Shown here: piece after piece, positions 20,700 through 33,800 of the stretch
Position numbering within the stretch: the stretch's first letter is position 1
Layout: the number at the start of each line of letters is the position of its first letter
DNA from: Astrothelium macrocarpum
Lineage: Eukaryota; Ascomycota; Dothideomycetes; Trypetheliales; Trypetheliaceae
Assembly (NCBI GenBank): GCA_021030915.1
Contig: JAGEMR010000201.1
Location: 1 to 38,436, forward strand
DNA: 38,436 bases
Reading direction: 5' to 3'
The notes under the pieces: generated by a model
The model's input: the letters and a program-made list of their open reading frames with translations, nothing else
Databases searched by the model: none
Told to the model about the DNA's origin: nothing
Position numbers and translations under genes: made by a program

Positions 20700-23600
20700 G
20701 TTTGATTTTCAGCTGTTTTGTGAAATCGTTATTTCGATCATTTTCGCTAAAGATCAGAAGGTGAATCTGATAACGATAATGATCGTTTAGAGATCTGAAA
20801 TTAATCTAATTAGAACAGAATTCAATTAATTAAATTGTATTTATATCATTTTGGCTGAAATCAGATGACATTCGAAATTCCTTATTCTTTATCTTATATG
20901 GCCGAATGAATAAATTATTTTCCATTATATTTCAAATCTTCTATTTGACCTCTTTTGGAATTTTATTCTTCTGATAAATTTCGAATTCTTCCTGTTCATT
21001 ATTATCAAAAAATGTATATAAATATACAGTGTATATATTCGATTTTTTATTTCAAAAATATATTTTGAATAATTTATGAAAATTGTGATATTGAAATTCA
21101 TTTATATCAAATTTTATAAAACCAATAACAGAAATTTTGGTTATTTATTTAATAATTAATTGATGAATAACAATTAATTCATTAAAAAATTTATGAATAA
21201 TTATCTTTATTATTTTTTTATTATTAATTTTTTGAAAATAATTTAATAAAATATTAATAAACGAATCGTAATTATTAAAAGGATTAATATTAAAAGAATT
21301 CATTCAATTTTTTATTTAAAATAATTTAATTGATTTATATTTTAATTCTGATTTGATGATTTCGTAATTTGGAATATTAATATTCATTCGATTAAGAATA
21401 AAAATGAAAATAATATAAATATTAATAATTAATGGAGAAACTGATCCAGATTGTGATATCTGAGAATCTGAATTTGTTTATATCAGATCTAGATTGATGC
21501 CGGTATATGATTGATTTGGATTCCTTTTTGATGTGGAAATAATGGACTGTTGATGTTGAAATTCAGCCTCTTTCGTTCGTTGAATACGTTATGGATCACG
21601 AACGCTGGCAATATTACCGATAATAACGATTTCAGAAATAATAACAAAATCTCTGAAAATATGTCCGAATTGGCTGTCCATCGAAATAGATTATGGAAGA
21701 AATTGAATTGATGGAGGAGGTCGATTTGATAATGGAAGAACAGCTTCAGAATTTTCAGTTTTGTAATAACGATACCAGATCCAATTCTTAAAAGTTGGAT
21801 CTTCAATATATATAAGAATTTCTGATCATTTGAAATAAGGGCCGTTTCATGATATTGAAAAATTTGAATATGAATTCATTTTAAAATTTTCTGCAAAATT
21901 TTTCTGAATTTTTATAAATGATTGATTATTCTATAAAAATCGAAATCTATTTTTATTAATAAATTGTATAAAATAAAAAATTAAAAATATTAAAATTCTT
22001 CCAATTTAACCGAAAATTTGAAAAATATAATAAATGAAAATATATATGATTATATATGAATATATATATTAATATAAAATAAACTAATTTTGGTGAAAAA
22101 TTTGCCTATTTTATATAAATAATATATCAATTCATATAAAAGAATTAATATATTTTAAAAAATATCATTTTTATACCAATTTTTTGATTCAAAAATATCG
22201 ATTTTTCTTTTTTCATATAAATTATATAAAAAAAAAAAATTTTTAATATTTTTTGAAATGAAATTTATTTAATATTAAAATTGATCTAATATAATCTGAT
22301 ATTTTATATTATTTTATTTAAATTTTTAAAATCAATTTCTTTTAAATTTTTTGAATTAATTTTGGGATTAAAAATTTTATTTTTTTTATTTATTCTATTC
22401 ATAAATAATTCACTATTATTATTCTGAAATTATTTAATGATATATTCTAATAGAATATAATTCATTATTTCATATAAAAGAATTAATTTTTATAATTTAA
22501 AATTTTAATTATTAATAATTATATAATTTAAAAATATTTCTCGTAATAGAAGATAAATATACGTATGAAGCCGCAATTATTGATTAATATCGAATTATTC
22601 AAATTCGAAATACATTATAATTATAATATCATTAGACTAATTTTAATTCTGAAATTATTGATGATACCATTTATATATGACTGAAAAAAGATATATATTA
22701 AAATTTATTCAGAATTAATTTCATTTATCGTTATTTATTTATCAATAATAATAAATTCATTATATTTATTTACAATTTTTTATTATAAATCAATTATATC
22801 AGATTTAATATTAATTCGATAATTTTTTATATTATTCGTAATTAAATAAATTCATAAAAAGAATGATTTATTAGAAATAATATGATCCTATCATTATTTT
22901 CATATTATATAATTATTCCAAATTTTTATAAAATTATGAATAATCTGACGAATAATAGAAAAATAAATAATTCATAACACAATTCATTCAATAAAATTAT
23001 TATAATATAAATTATTTTTCTTGAATTATTTAAAATATATCCTCTATTTATTCGTAAAAATTTTAATAAATTGATTCTATTAAATTTCAATTTATTGATT
23101 TATTTTATTAATACCATATTAAATAATATTAATAAAAAGGAGATTATATTTATCAAATGAAATTCATTGAATTTGATAATGAATATTAATTATTATTATT
23201 ATTTTCATATTTTAATCATATCAAATGATTTTAGATTAAAATTTATATTCATTTATTATATCGAAATATTATTTATAAATATTAATTTGAATAAAAACGT
23301 TTACGTTAATATATATTTAAATAATGAATTTTGAATATGAATTAATAATAATATATATTTCTATTTCATATTATTTCAATTTATAATAAATATTAATTAA
23401 TCAAATATGATTCGGGTCATTAAAAACGTAAAGAATTCAATTCATATTACGTTTTTAATTACGGTGTTAAAATCCATATAAATAGATTCAATAAAGAATA
23501 TTTTAAAAACGATTTCATAAAATGGATATTTGTAATGAAGAATGAATATATATATATAATAATTCACGACCGTAATTCTTGATATGGCCCTGTTATATCT

Positions 23601-24066
23601 TATATCTGATAATTTATTCGATTTATTGATTCTTCTATTCAATATTTTTATTAATAATTCTTCGGCGAATATCTCAGAAATATCTTAATTTTTAAAAATA
23701 ATTTAATTTCAAATAGAAATCATATTATTGAAGAATAAAAAATATTTTCTCATTAGACCAATTAAAATCGAAATATATCAAAATCATAAATATATGAATT
23801 ATTGATTTCTTTTTCGAATCCATTTTTGGCTATTTCAATAGATTCTATTATTTAAATCGTTTTTTTAATATACTGATTAATAATGAATTTAATTCTTTTT
23901 ATTATTATAGCCATTTTAATATTTCTTCGTTCATTAATCTAGTTTTGTAATGGTCGATTATTTTATGGCGAAAATGCTTGAAAGATAATAAAGAACGAGG
24001 TATAAAATATTGTAAACGTTCTGAATAGAACAATTAGTAAAATACCAAATTTTTATACGCAGAAAT
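20700..24066. other. extremely A+T-rich interior of the element
   Basis: About 3.4 kb without any credible gene. In 22081-22800 I counted 48 C in 720 bases. Of these 32 follow a T and 23 precede an A, so CpA is not depleted as RIP would predict. The transition from normal composition is gradual over 20640-20900 on the left and about 23940-24066 on the right. Confidence 0.7.
23419..23459. repeat. 13-bp perfect inverted repeat within the A+T-rich interior
   Basis: ATTAAAAACGTAA (23419-23431) and its exact reverse complement (23447-23459) with a 15-base spacer. It stands out because it keeps a CG in each arm. Confidence 0.5.
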
Positions 24067-24208
24067 TTCATACTTTCCGAATTAGGCAATAAGAGCTAGA
24101 AATGCGGATTTGCTTTGATAAATTCTCACCACCATGTAAATTTGGTGGGGATTTGTGTGTGCGGAACATTTTCGGCGAAATTATGAGCCGTTTTGAGCCA
24201 CTATCCGT
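24067..24208 (-). repeat. right terminal inverted repeat
   Basis: Inverse of the left arm; ends CACTATCCGT before TA. Confidence 0.9.
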
Positions 24209-24905
24209 TATGGCCGACCGAGCCAGGGTCTGCGCCATGCAATCTTCCCGATAGCTGAGAATATTTAACTCGGCTCGGGGCAAGGGCCGAGTTGAGATTA
24301 ACACCCTGCAAAGACTTCATTGTGGTACTTGGACATCAGATATCTGGAATACAGTGTATCGCTAATGCGTCGACTGGGATACAATCTCTTCCGACACGTT
24401 GCGCGAAAGCATGCAGCTTCGGCTCACCTTGTTGCACAACCTAGAATCAGTCAACCCTCGTCTCCAGCGGGTACGAAGCCAACTCTACAAGGATGAAATC
24501 CTCCTATACGGTCGAAACTCAGTCTCTGGGTCACTCCCGATCATCACGATGCTCCACCCGTTCGAACTCCTCAACCATGCGCGCAATGACGTAAGAAAGA
24601 ATTAGAAATAATTTGCCTTAGTCCAGAGGACTTCGATGTTTAGGCCCAAATCCTACTTTTGCATGTATATCGAGAAATTAGACGATAGAATATGCTTCAT
24701 GTATTGATGATACTGGCAAACCATTATCATCGGGTAGATATCTCTATATGCGGCAGAATGGAATTAGATCGTGTAAGAGAAAAATAACTTCCCAGACTTC
24801 TTCTGGATCATCTACATTGCTCATTGTCATCAAAGCCTCTGCCACGATAGCTCGACTTGTACATCGAGAACATGGACAAAGGAACCTCTTTCACGTCACA
24901 TTACC
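24209..24905. other. intergenic stretch between the TIR element and the transcription factor gene
   Basis: No gene recognised. A short hairpin with AACTCGGC/GCCGAGTT arms lies near 24267-24295. Confidence 0.45.
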
Positions 24906-27900
24906 TCAAATCACATCCGGAAGACCCATAAGCGGGTCAAACGTCTGATCAAACGCACCGAAATCTTCAAACCCATCCAGCCCACTAAAGAAATCCACTT
25001 CCTCCCCATGCGCGCCCATCACAGGCACAGGCGTCTGCACGCCAGACTCCGGATCGGTCGGTCGTCGCACCGCCTCGTCCAGATTCCCACCAGCCCCCTT
25101 CCCCTGGAACCTCTCCCGCCAGCTCCACACCGAGTCATACACAATACTCACGCTCCTCCTGTACTTGACCAGCAGCTTCAAGCTGTCGTCCGCCGTCGGC
25201 GTCATCCCGGCGTCGAGCTCGCGCGCGCCGTCGAACGAGTGCGCCGACGGCGACGACAGCGACAGCGACACGCGCTTGACGACGGGGCTCGCCTTGGACA
25301 TCTGCGCGAGCACCTCGGCGAGGCGGCAGGGCAGGTCGTTGGACGCGACGGAGATGTCGCGGACTGCGCGGACGCACGCGGCGAGGAGCGATTTGGAGCG
25401 GCGCGTGTCCATGTAGTGGGCGAAGAAGCTGTTGAGGAGCTTGAGGATGGTGAAGCCGGCCGCGAGCAGTATCTGCGTGATGTAGTTAGGTGCGTTGGAG
25501 ATGGGGACGGAGGTGGCTTGGTCGATGAAGTCCGTGGCTGCGGTGTAGAGGTTGCGGAGGTCGATGATGTAGTCTTCGGATGTGGATGTGGCGAAGAGTA
25601 CGGAGAGATGGAGGTGAAGATTGGCGGCTTTGAGGTATATTCGATCGGAAGCTAGAAGGATCAGTATGTCTTCGTATGGTGGAGAAAATGGCCGAGGTTG
25701 AGTTGATGTGGAAAATGAGCGTGTAATGAATTAAAAGTAATGTAAGTACAAGACTAGTGATTGAACAGCTAAGTTATAGTCTAAAGAACTTACAAGCCAT
25801 AGAATCAGCATGTTCGGTGGATAACTTCATTAGCTCGGCATCAAAGATACGAGTGAGGCTATGGCGATTGTCTTCCCATTGAGGATTGCCATCCTGTGTA
25901 GGGCCGCGGTAGAGATGTGTGGATATTCTCTTGACCAAAGTTTCTATAGCCAGGCGGACTCGGAGCTCGGACGGCAAGGGAGCTTCCTCCTCGCCAAGAC
26001 CTTTTTCTTGGCCCAAAATGTAGTCAAATTGAGCCAATGATGGCTGCCCATACCCTGTAGATACGCTGGCAGAACGTTAGTGAGGGCTGATCCGGGTACA
26101 TTTTTTGCTTACGTCTCAGCAACAATGTTGCAAGCCGCCCAGGTGCGGAGGCGATCTTCTACCTCTGTAGGTGCCACCACCAGATTATCCTTAGCAAAAT
26201 CTCGTGCGTGGCTGGGCCTGTGCAAGCCCAGTCTCATCGCCATAGCCATCATGACTCCGGCCAGATCAAAAGTGGGATCAGTGGAAGTACTACTCGTGTG
26301 TGGAGGCCATGTACAGATTAAACACAGCCCCTTGACGATATTATAACTTTGCGAGTTTTGAGACAGTGTTGTATAGATGAGTTGCATTACAGGTTGTCGT
26401 AGTTCTTTCATCCTCTGAGAGTTCTCTTCATCACGACGGGAAGCAACAAAGACAATGGTCCAATAGAGCATCGGACATTCCTTAAAGTAATCATTATGCT
26501 CTTTGGTAGGATCGAGAAGAGGTAAATACGGATGAAAATCCGTCCAATATCGCGAGAATAGGTCGTGGACTTCCACTGGGGGAAGGCGAATGTCTTCGAC
26601 AGACTTTAAAGTTTGGAAACGGCGAGGTTTTGCACTGTTTGTAAAAGTCAATGAGGTAAGCTTCGCCGTGATATGATCTTGAACAAGCTGGACCAGTAAT
26701 GCATAATCATCCAAAGCATACGAATTCCGCTTTTTCAGAAAAAGAAAAACTCGGTACATGGAAAACAAATGATCTTCCATGGCAGGCCCCATGTTGAAAT
26801 CTACGAAAGAAACTTCATTGAGCAAAGAAAAATGATCAGCCCATACCTTGGCTCTGGTTGTGCTCTCTGGGAGAGCCTTATGAGAGAATGAGAGGCATCC
26901 GCTTCATTGGACGCCATATTCGCCCCATAAGACGAGGCCCCAAGATTGCCATTGAATGGCATGGATGTATTTTGTGAATGGAGGTATGCTGTGTGATCGT
27001 TATTCTGGTAGGGGCTCGATATTGGTAGAGATGTATAGCCTGTTGTATATGGAAAGCCATGCGAACTTGCTGTTGGGGTTGAAGAGGCAGGAGCGAGTCC
27101 CATCGCATAGTTTGTTGATACAGAAGATGTTGCCCGTGGAATTAGAGGTGGAATCGCGGAGGTGACTCCGAATGATGAATGATTATTCGGTCCGGTGCTT
27201 GTGATAGATGTACTGACGGAGCCATTGAGACGCATATATTCGCACGCAGTCTCAAGCTCGCTGATCTTGGTGTCCTTTTCGGTCAAGATTCCTTCCAACT
27301 CGGCTAATTTCGTTCTGAGATCCGTCACCTCACTCTCTCTCGCCGCGTGCTCGTCTCGCTTCGCTGTGCGCTTGAAGCCGTCGGTGAAGGAGCATCCGCG
27401 GCTATTCTTGATGCAGCGATCGCATCTGTCTTTTGACGACCCATCCTCGTTCTGACTGACGTCGCACTTTTGCTGTAAAAGGATGACTTAGCAGGATGGA
27501 ATGCGAGGATGGTAGAATGAAGTTTCATATCATGTGACGATGCTGTAGATACTGAAAACATAGCGTAAAGGTTCTACTACCAGAAAAAGCAAAACAATAC
27601 TCCACGCGATTACATAATTAACTGATGCGTCACAGGAGCTTGTCCATGTGTCTGGTTAAAGAATGGACATCGCTGGCGTCGTCCAAAAACATGAACTTAC
27701 CTTGTGCTGCTTGCACTGGTCACATGCCTTCTTGTTAGCTGGAGAAGGCCTAATGTCGTCGTCGTTGGCGTCGTACTCGCTCCGACGACGCTTTGCAGAG
27801 CCTGTCGGTGAGGCGGAAGCGGATGGCGATTGGGGGTCGAGCTTCGCTGGCGGCAGTGGACGAGGAAGCCCAGTTCGACGCGACGACAGTGAAAGTGGTG

Positions 27901-27931
27901 CTGTTGGCGACGAAGGATTGGTCTGATCCAT
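24906..27931 (-). CDS. Zn(II)2Cys6 transcription factor, PrtT/War1-like
   Basis: Nuclear DNA-binding regulator. Exons: 27931-27701, 27472-26847, 26800-26113, 26065-25794, 25651-24906; about 853 aa. The binuclear zinc cluster spans the first intron: Cys 70, 73, 80, 94, 97, 104 (spacing 2-6-13-2-6), with CDQCKQHK before the 228-nt intron. A coiled coil (VTDLRTKLAELEGILTEKD...) follows, then a Ser/Pro/Gly-rich linker. The fungal regulatory domain follows, with LFSRYWTDFHPYLPLLDP, YWTIVFVASRR, GLCLICTWPPHTSSTSTDPTF and GLHRPSHARDFAKDNL. This last part resembles the protease regulator PrtT and the War1/Leu3 group. An acidic tail (EEVDFFSGLDGFEDFGAFDQ) may activate transcription. Odd point: intron 26801-26846 (GTATGG...CGTAG) leaves exons 2 and 3 one base out of frame, so an indel, sequence error or unusual splice is likely. 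ATG at 27931 is the only one in frame; a stop lies upstream. Confidence 0.8.
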
Positions 27932-30325
27932 GGACGATGGTCGCAACGGTCGTAGAATTACGATCTTGTCGCCGAAATCGCAACTGTGGTGGGGGGAAGG
28001 TTCGGAACGAGCCGAAGATTTGGTCAGCAACAATTGGTTGCTGCTCCCGACGAGTCAGCCGCTTGCGACTGCGGTGCTTGACAATCCACCTACTCTCATC
28101 ATCATGGAGGTTGATCTTTCCCCCATGCGCTCAAAGTTCATGCCAAAACTGACTGCCGCTTTTGACTTGACTGCATCTGAGCCCGAAGCATGCATTCCTG
28201 GAAGTCAAGCGGAAGATTCATCGCTAAGGGTCAGTGCATGAAGACCAGAGCTCCTCAATGTAATTATTTGACGAGCAGGACATTCTGTTGAGTCTTTGCC
28301 GACGACTAACTAAAATGGGCTATTCAATTATGGTTTTTGGTCGACTTGGAGCAGGAGAAAGGCGAGGGTTGAGATTCGAAGTACGTGCGGAGAAACTCGA
28401 AACATGTCTCCGAATGGTACATTAGGAGTTCAGATGTTGGAACTCAGCGAACCTATCAACTCAAAACTACACATGCATTACGAGATGATAATGAAATTTT
28501 CCATCGATCAGACGTTCTACTTCAATAGGCTACTCTTAATCTATCACGTTGAACAGCGATAGTTTTAGCTTCCTTATAATCATGATGTAGGATAAAAGAT
28601 AGAGGATGTGTTTTTCTAAGCACTCGATCTCAAGACTCCATCCGTCTTTAAGAATATGTGCTCTGAAGAATATTTGATTTACTCCACTCGATCTTGGGCG
28701 ATCTTGCCGCCGAGTCGATGCGCTCCATTGGAATTGGCATCTCGTACTGGATTACTCCACCATAGACACCATACCTCTTCATGATACGATTATGAACTCC
28801 AAGAGGCGAAGAACAACTTTTAGAAAAATGACAAAAAGCTAAGTGTAGGAAACCGGTGATGAGATCTTATGATCACCACGACTTGGATTCGCTATCCATG
28901 TAACTTGTGTCACATCGACACAAAATTGGACCATGCTACCCAACGGAAAGGCCTTTTAGAATTGCCGGATGAAGAAACGAACGTCAAAGTGACCTACTGG
29001 AATGTTCTTCTAAAATGTGGCTGGCGCCCGGCTTGTAATCTACCGATTCCAGGACGTGTATTTTACTAAAACCTTGCAAGTTTGCCAGTAAGAAGAGCCA
29101 GAGTGCGGGGGCTTCTATTTGTAATTGAACTCACAATCTCGGTTCCCACAGTATGCACCTCAGATCTTAAAAGCTCGTTCGAGCATCCACAGCCCTGGTC
29201 TAGTACTTGCAGAGAGTTTCATTCGATGCACGTAGTGCTCTCTCCAAGGTGAGCCATCAGTGTTCTGTCTGGTCCGCAAAGTAGTGCTCTCTCTAAGCTC
29301 ACAAGAACGTAGAGACTCGAAATTCCGAGGAATGTGATTTCTTAAATATAAGAGGCTGCCAAATTGGCAAGAACGCGGTATGAAGGGTTGTGTTGGATAT
29401 CGGTCTTGTGAACCGGGAGGAAAGGGAGTATGTATGTTCAGAGGCTATTGGGCAGCTTCATCGATTATTGTGGAGAGCGCGACTGCTGAATTCGCCGTCG
29501 AGTGGATTTTGCCATACGTTTGCGAAGCTGCTACGGACTCGTTTGGCCGACCGGCCAAGTTGCTGCCTCCTGAGATAATCTGTGTATAGAATTACGCCGT
29601 AGGATGAGAATGATTTCGAATTTTAAAGATCACGCTCGTAGGTTAGATATAGGAGCTAAATGATAGATTAGTTGACGTTCTTTTCTTGTGAAGGCAATAA
29701 AACCGAATGAAAGACAAAGCAGAGTACCTTGAATCTACGTTTCCGTTTCACTCCATTTCAACACTGTGAACTGACGGCTCCCATAGGTACGACTTATTCA
29801 TGGCCGTAAATAGGTAAACCAGGCCAAGAAGTTGAACTGTAATATCATAGAGGGCTGTTGGCGAAACACCAGATCTAAAATGAGCTTTGACAAGAGTCCA
29901 CCGGAGCTAATATGGAGTATTATGCCAGTTTGACCTTGATCTGCACGTATGTGGTGCGAGCTTGCCGTGTAGTCATGTGGAAACTTTGTTGATGGTGCAC
30001 GCGTAAAACGGTCGCGGAGACGCTTGAGCGTTAGGCCTCAGCAAGGATGAGGTACAACAACTGCCCAACAACGCTACATTTTTACTTTCTATTGAGCAGG
30101 AAAGCTTTCGTGCGTCCATGCAAAGCCCAAGAATGGTTCAGCAAGCAAATTTGGATCAAAATGGTGCAATGCTTTTGCAAAATCAAGGAGTATGCCCCTG
30201 CTGTAGTTGAGGTATATAACTTAGTTTATTTCTGTTGACATATACCCCGTGGTTGTATGGGCGAGTTGTCACTGACATGCCTTTCACTGGGTCATGTGAT
30301 AAGCCCCAACCACCACGGCTCATTC
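27932..30325. other. gene-poor stretch upstream of the transcription factor
   Basis: Should contain the factor's promoter near 27932-28300. Plus-strand frames (28869-29069, 29380-29589, 30047-30238) carry no recognisable domain. Confidence 0.45.
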
Positions 30326-30466
30326 GCTTCATACATGTCGCGTTGTGAGCCACCCCAGCGACGAGCTTGCGCTTCTACGCAGTGCTGGGGATGGAAACCT
30401 GAGTCGGTCCGGATTCAGATGGAACTAAGACAAGCTCAACTTTTTTTTTTTGCCCTTCCTGTTTGA
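30326..30466 (+). repeat. SINE-like repeat, copy 1
   Basis: Shares with copy 2 (410 bases further) CTTCATACATGT-GCGTTG, a CCCCAGC...GCTGGGG hairpin around CTTGC-CTTCTACGCA, ATGGAAC-AAGACA-GCTC and an 11-T run followed by G-CCTTCCT. Short length and the terminal homopolymer suggest a non-autonomous retroelement; no clear Pol III boxes seen in this copy. Confidence 0.6.
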
Positions 30467-30735
30467 TTTTTGAAGAAATGCGGATTAGCGGATAGCAAAA
30501 GAGGAAGTCCCCTAGCTCTCTGTACCATGTTATTGTGTAGGATATTCATGATAGGTTCTAGCTAGGAACAGAGCTGAATTTGGGTGAACTTTAAAAAAAG
30601 GCCACCTTTGGAACTGAGGTATATATTTTTGCTCAAATCCTGTGGTATGTAAAGAGGGCTGGTGGCCAAGTGGTACGGGGTAGTCATTCAATACTGCTGC
30701 TGTGCTGCGTTTAGGCGTCCCAGTCACGCCTCGTG
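30467..30735. other. spacer between the two SINE-like copies
   Basis: No gene. At about 30658-30672 a TGGCCAAGTGG sequence matches a Pol III A-box and may belong to the head of copy 2. Confidence 0.4.
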
Positions 30736-30868
30736 CGCTTCATACATGTTGCGTTGGGAGGAACCCCAGCGACGGGCTTGCACTTCTACGCAGTGCTGGG
30801 GACGGAAATTTGAGAATTATCTCAAATGGAACCAAGACAGGCTCTTTTTTTTTTTGGCCTTCCTTTTG
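30736..30868 (+). repeat. SINE-like repeat, copy 2
   Basis: Same orientation and blocks as copy 1, with scattered substitutions and a T run at 30844-30855. If the A-box-like TGGCCAAGTGG upstream belongs to it, the full element is about 210 bases. Confidence 0.6.
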
Positions 30869-33800
30869 AACAAGGTAGATTGGCGGGAAGTAGATGAATA
30901 TGGCGATCCGAATCCCTGAATCTGCCAATTGCTGTCGTGCAGAACATGCCTGACATTTATCCAGAGCCATTTATCGTGGTTGGCGCCCTTCAGCTGTAGA
31001 TGCTGTAAATGACCCTTTGGAATCCCCTAATGCTGCATTGACAAGGCCCAGCTACATTTGACCGTGTCGAGATGGTTTTCTCGGGCACTGAAAAGGCGTT
31101 ATTATGGCTTTGCTGAATGAAGCAGCAATTACAAGACCTTGTTGAATTGACTTTCCGGGGGATCGAACAGGCGTCGATGTGGCTTTGCTAGATCGTCGAT
31201 CAAGGGCGGCTCGGCATCTCTTAGAGTCCCTCACAAGTCATAGGAAGGTTCTGCCGATTTGTTGGCACCCTCGTGACATGATCCAACCACCTCGACATCC
31301 CTCGCCTGCTCGGCCATCAAGTGTTGTAAGTGGAAAGTCTAGTATTGTTGCAGCATGAAAACGACACGAATAAAGCATAGCTGATGTGTTCTATGCAGGA
31401 AAGGATGGATTTGCGTAATGGTTGTCGCTGCAACTTGCTATAGCGGCTGTCTCGCACAAGGACTGCAGCTGGCAGCGGGCATTAGAACGCGCCAAAGAAA
31501 CGGATATGACGAGAATAGAGCCTTATGAATGGAGATTATCTTCAACAAACTCACAACAACCGAGGCTTCTTTGTCCGTGGTCATTAGATCGGCCTCCAGC
31601 TTGAGGCGTCCGAGTTCCACGCCAGACGTTAAGTGCTCCGGGAGGACATCTCTCAGTCTAGACACATACTTCGGTACAGGTCATAACAACTCTGCATACA
31701 AGATAAAGAAGATAAAAATCGAAAGCACCATGTCGCGGGCGACAGTGTGGAGCCGGAAAGTATCCAGCATAAACCAAGACCACAAGCGCGATGGACCGAT
31801 GAGAACCTAAATCGATTGTCAGAGAGCCAGGATATTCGATCAGGAACAGAGACGGTAATCTCCAAGTCTCCTATATTGAAGATCTTTTGGCAAACAATAG
31901 CCGAGCCGTCCACGACAATGTCAATTCAGAAAGAAAAGTTACGGAGCTCCCAGTGACTTAAGTCATCCATGATAGACTACGAAATTGATTTCGTCGCATT
32001 GCATCAAACCATTCGATGTCTGGTATTCATTGATCTCCTTTCGACCCGAAGAATGCGGACAACATCTTTGGAATGCAACCCAAATCCAATATGCCAAAGA
32101 ACGCTGCTTGTAGCATCCTGTGAGAAAGGAGAGGACAACTGAGGGAGCAAAAGTACTGCAGACATTTTGGATGAGCAATGGATGATAGCCGTGGCACCTA
32201 TAACACCGCAACCACACACCACAGCCGCACATTACACCAGCAAACTTAGCCACGAGTCGTATACACTGCCGATTGAGATGTGGGATTTCTATTGTGGATG
32301 TGAGAACTGAATTGAACGAGAAAGCCTTCGTGGACAACTCGGACTGAAATAGCCAAGAATCTTCAATATAGAAGCCTTCGAAATCGCCGTCCCTTTTCCA
32401 GACCACGGATTCTCTCGTTCTGACGGGCTCTCAAAGAGATACTATGATGTCGAGCGTGGGATCATGCGTCCTCGACCAAGCCGGCAAGCTGCAGAGTTTG
32501 TATCTCAAACTCATGAGGGCAAACACCCTTGGACAAGACAACCATCTGGCCAGCGTTTCACGGTTGAAGCCGATTCTGAGATCTTGGAGGGATAGCAGCT
32601 ATGGGAGACAATGGCTTCGAATGGAAGGGCGGTCAAGTAGTGTCATTTATACCGCATTGGTCTCCTGCTTGATGTAGAAAGGATGAGATAGGCCATAAAT
32701 ATGATTTCTGAATCGACCCCAGCGAGTGTCGATCAACTGAGTAAATTTTTTTTCTTGACCGGACAGATTGAATTTTGTAGAGGAAATCATTTCATCTTTT
32801 GTTTTGAAAGGTGAATGTTCCGGATGCTGTGAACTCACCCGCTTACCTCTGCGCGCATAACTCTTCACCATTCACCACCACTCCGTCCTCTACCATCACG
32901 TTCTTAAAGAATAAACTTCGCTACGTTCAGACCATAGCGGTATTGCTTTGTTGTGATGAACTGGGGTTTTGGGCGTTTTCAAAGATGTGTCATCGCATAC
33001 CGAAGCTCTTCTTTCAATGCTTTGGAGCTTTCGTTGAGCCCAACCAGGCGAGAGGTCCTCTCACAAAACCCTCACGAGATTGTTAACCCAGAACTGGCAT
33101 CCCCGAATTTATCTGACTTGCACTGGAAGTCTCCGCCCATCAGATGGAGACAGTCATGGTTGAAGCCCTTCCTATTGTTGCATTTGACAAGCGGCGATAA
33201 ATCTATCCACTTGCCATTCATCCTAGCGGGCTGCAATGTAAGTCACGGTTCTCCACTCCGGTAGCTACAACTTTCATTCTGCTTCACGGGACCATCCAAT
33301 CTAATCCAGAAGCTAAAGCAGTAACTTCCACATGATCTGCGCAGCTACCAGCAATTACGATGGCACCTAAAGGCAATCTCTCAACTGGCCAGCTCGGTTG
33401 CCACGTATCCTTCACTCGTAAAGCATCCTAAACCAGTTCGCAGCCGACCGTGCGCGCAGAACGTCCTTTGGCCCCTACTTGACAACGAACCTTTCACGAG
33501 ACTGAAACTTATTCTTTTGAGAGCACAATTTGGTGGATGTGAAGAAATTGAGATCAAAAGCAGAGGGCAATAAGAGCAACGACAGTGCGACCGAAGAGCG
33601 AGAGCATGCTCCACTACACACTCACTTATCGCCGACAGGAGCCCTGCTGGAAACGTTGCAAGCGCTCCTCGACTGTTGCATGCTTTGTTCCAGGCATCAA
33701 TCGGGACGCGGTTTCCAGATGAGCTGAACGAGGATTGAGATGCCGAGTTGTGCATAGCAGAGAATGAGACAGGTCATTCGCGAAACATGGTGGACAGCCA

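Larger units (their letters stand above)
20149..24208. mobile_element. 4.06-kb DNA-transposon-like element with 142-bp terminal inverted repeats
   Basis: Left arm 20149-20290 and right arm 24067-24208 are inverted copies, about 140 of 142 positions identical (first base G/A and one A/G inside). A TA dinucleotide borders each end (20147-20148 and 24209-24210), as for Tc1/mariner-type insertion, though the matching 'cca/tgg' beyond it makes the exact boundary uncertain. No intact transposase is left. The interior from about 20700 to 24060 is almost pure A/T. The family is not identified; the long arms would also fit other TIR superfamilies. Confidence 0.75.

Noticed and set aside
20700..24066. 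Open frames of 60-105 codons in the A+T-rich interior
   Set aside because: Lys/Ile/Asn-rich products expected by chance from base composition; no motif.
25008..25655. 215-codon plus-strand open frame
   Set aside because: Antisense of the last exon of the transcription factor, open because of high G+C at third positions; Arg-rich low-complexity product.
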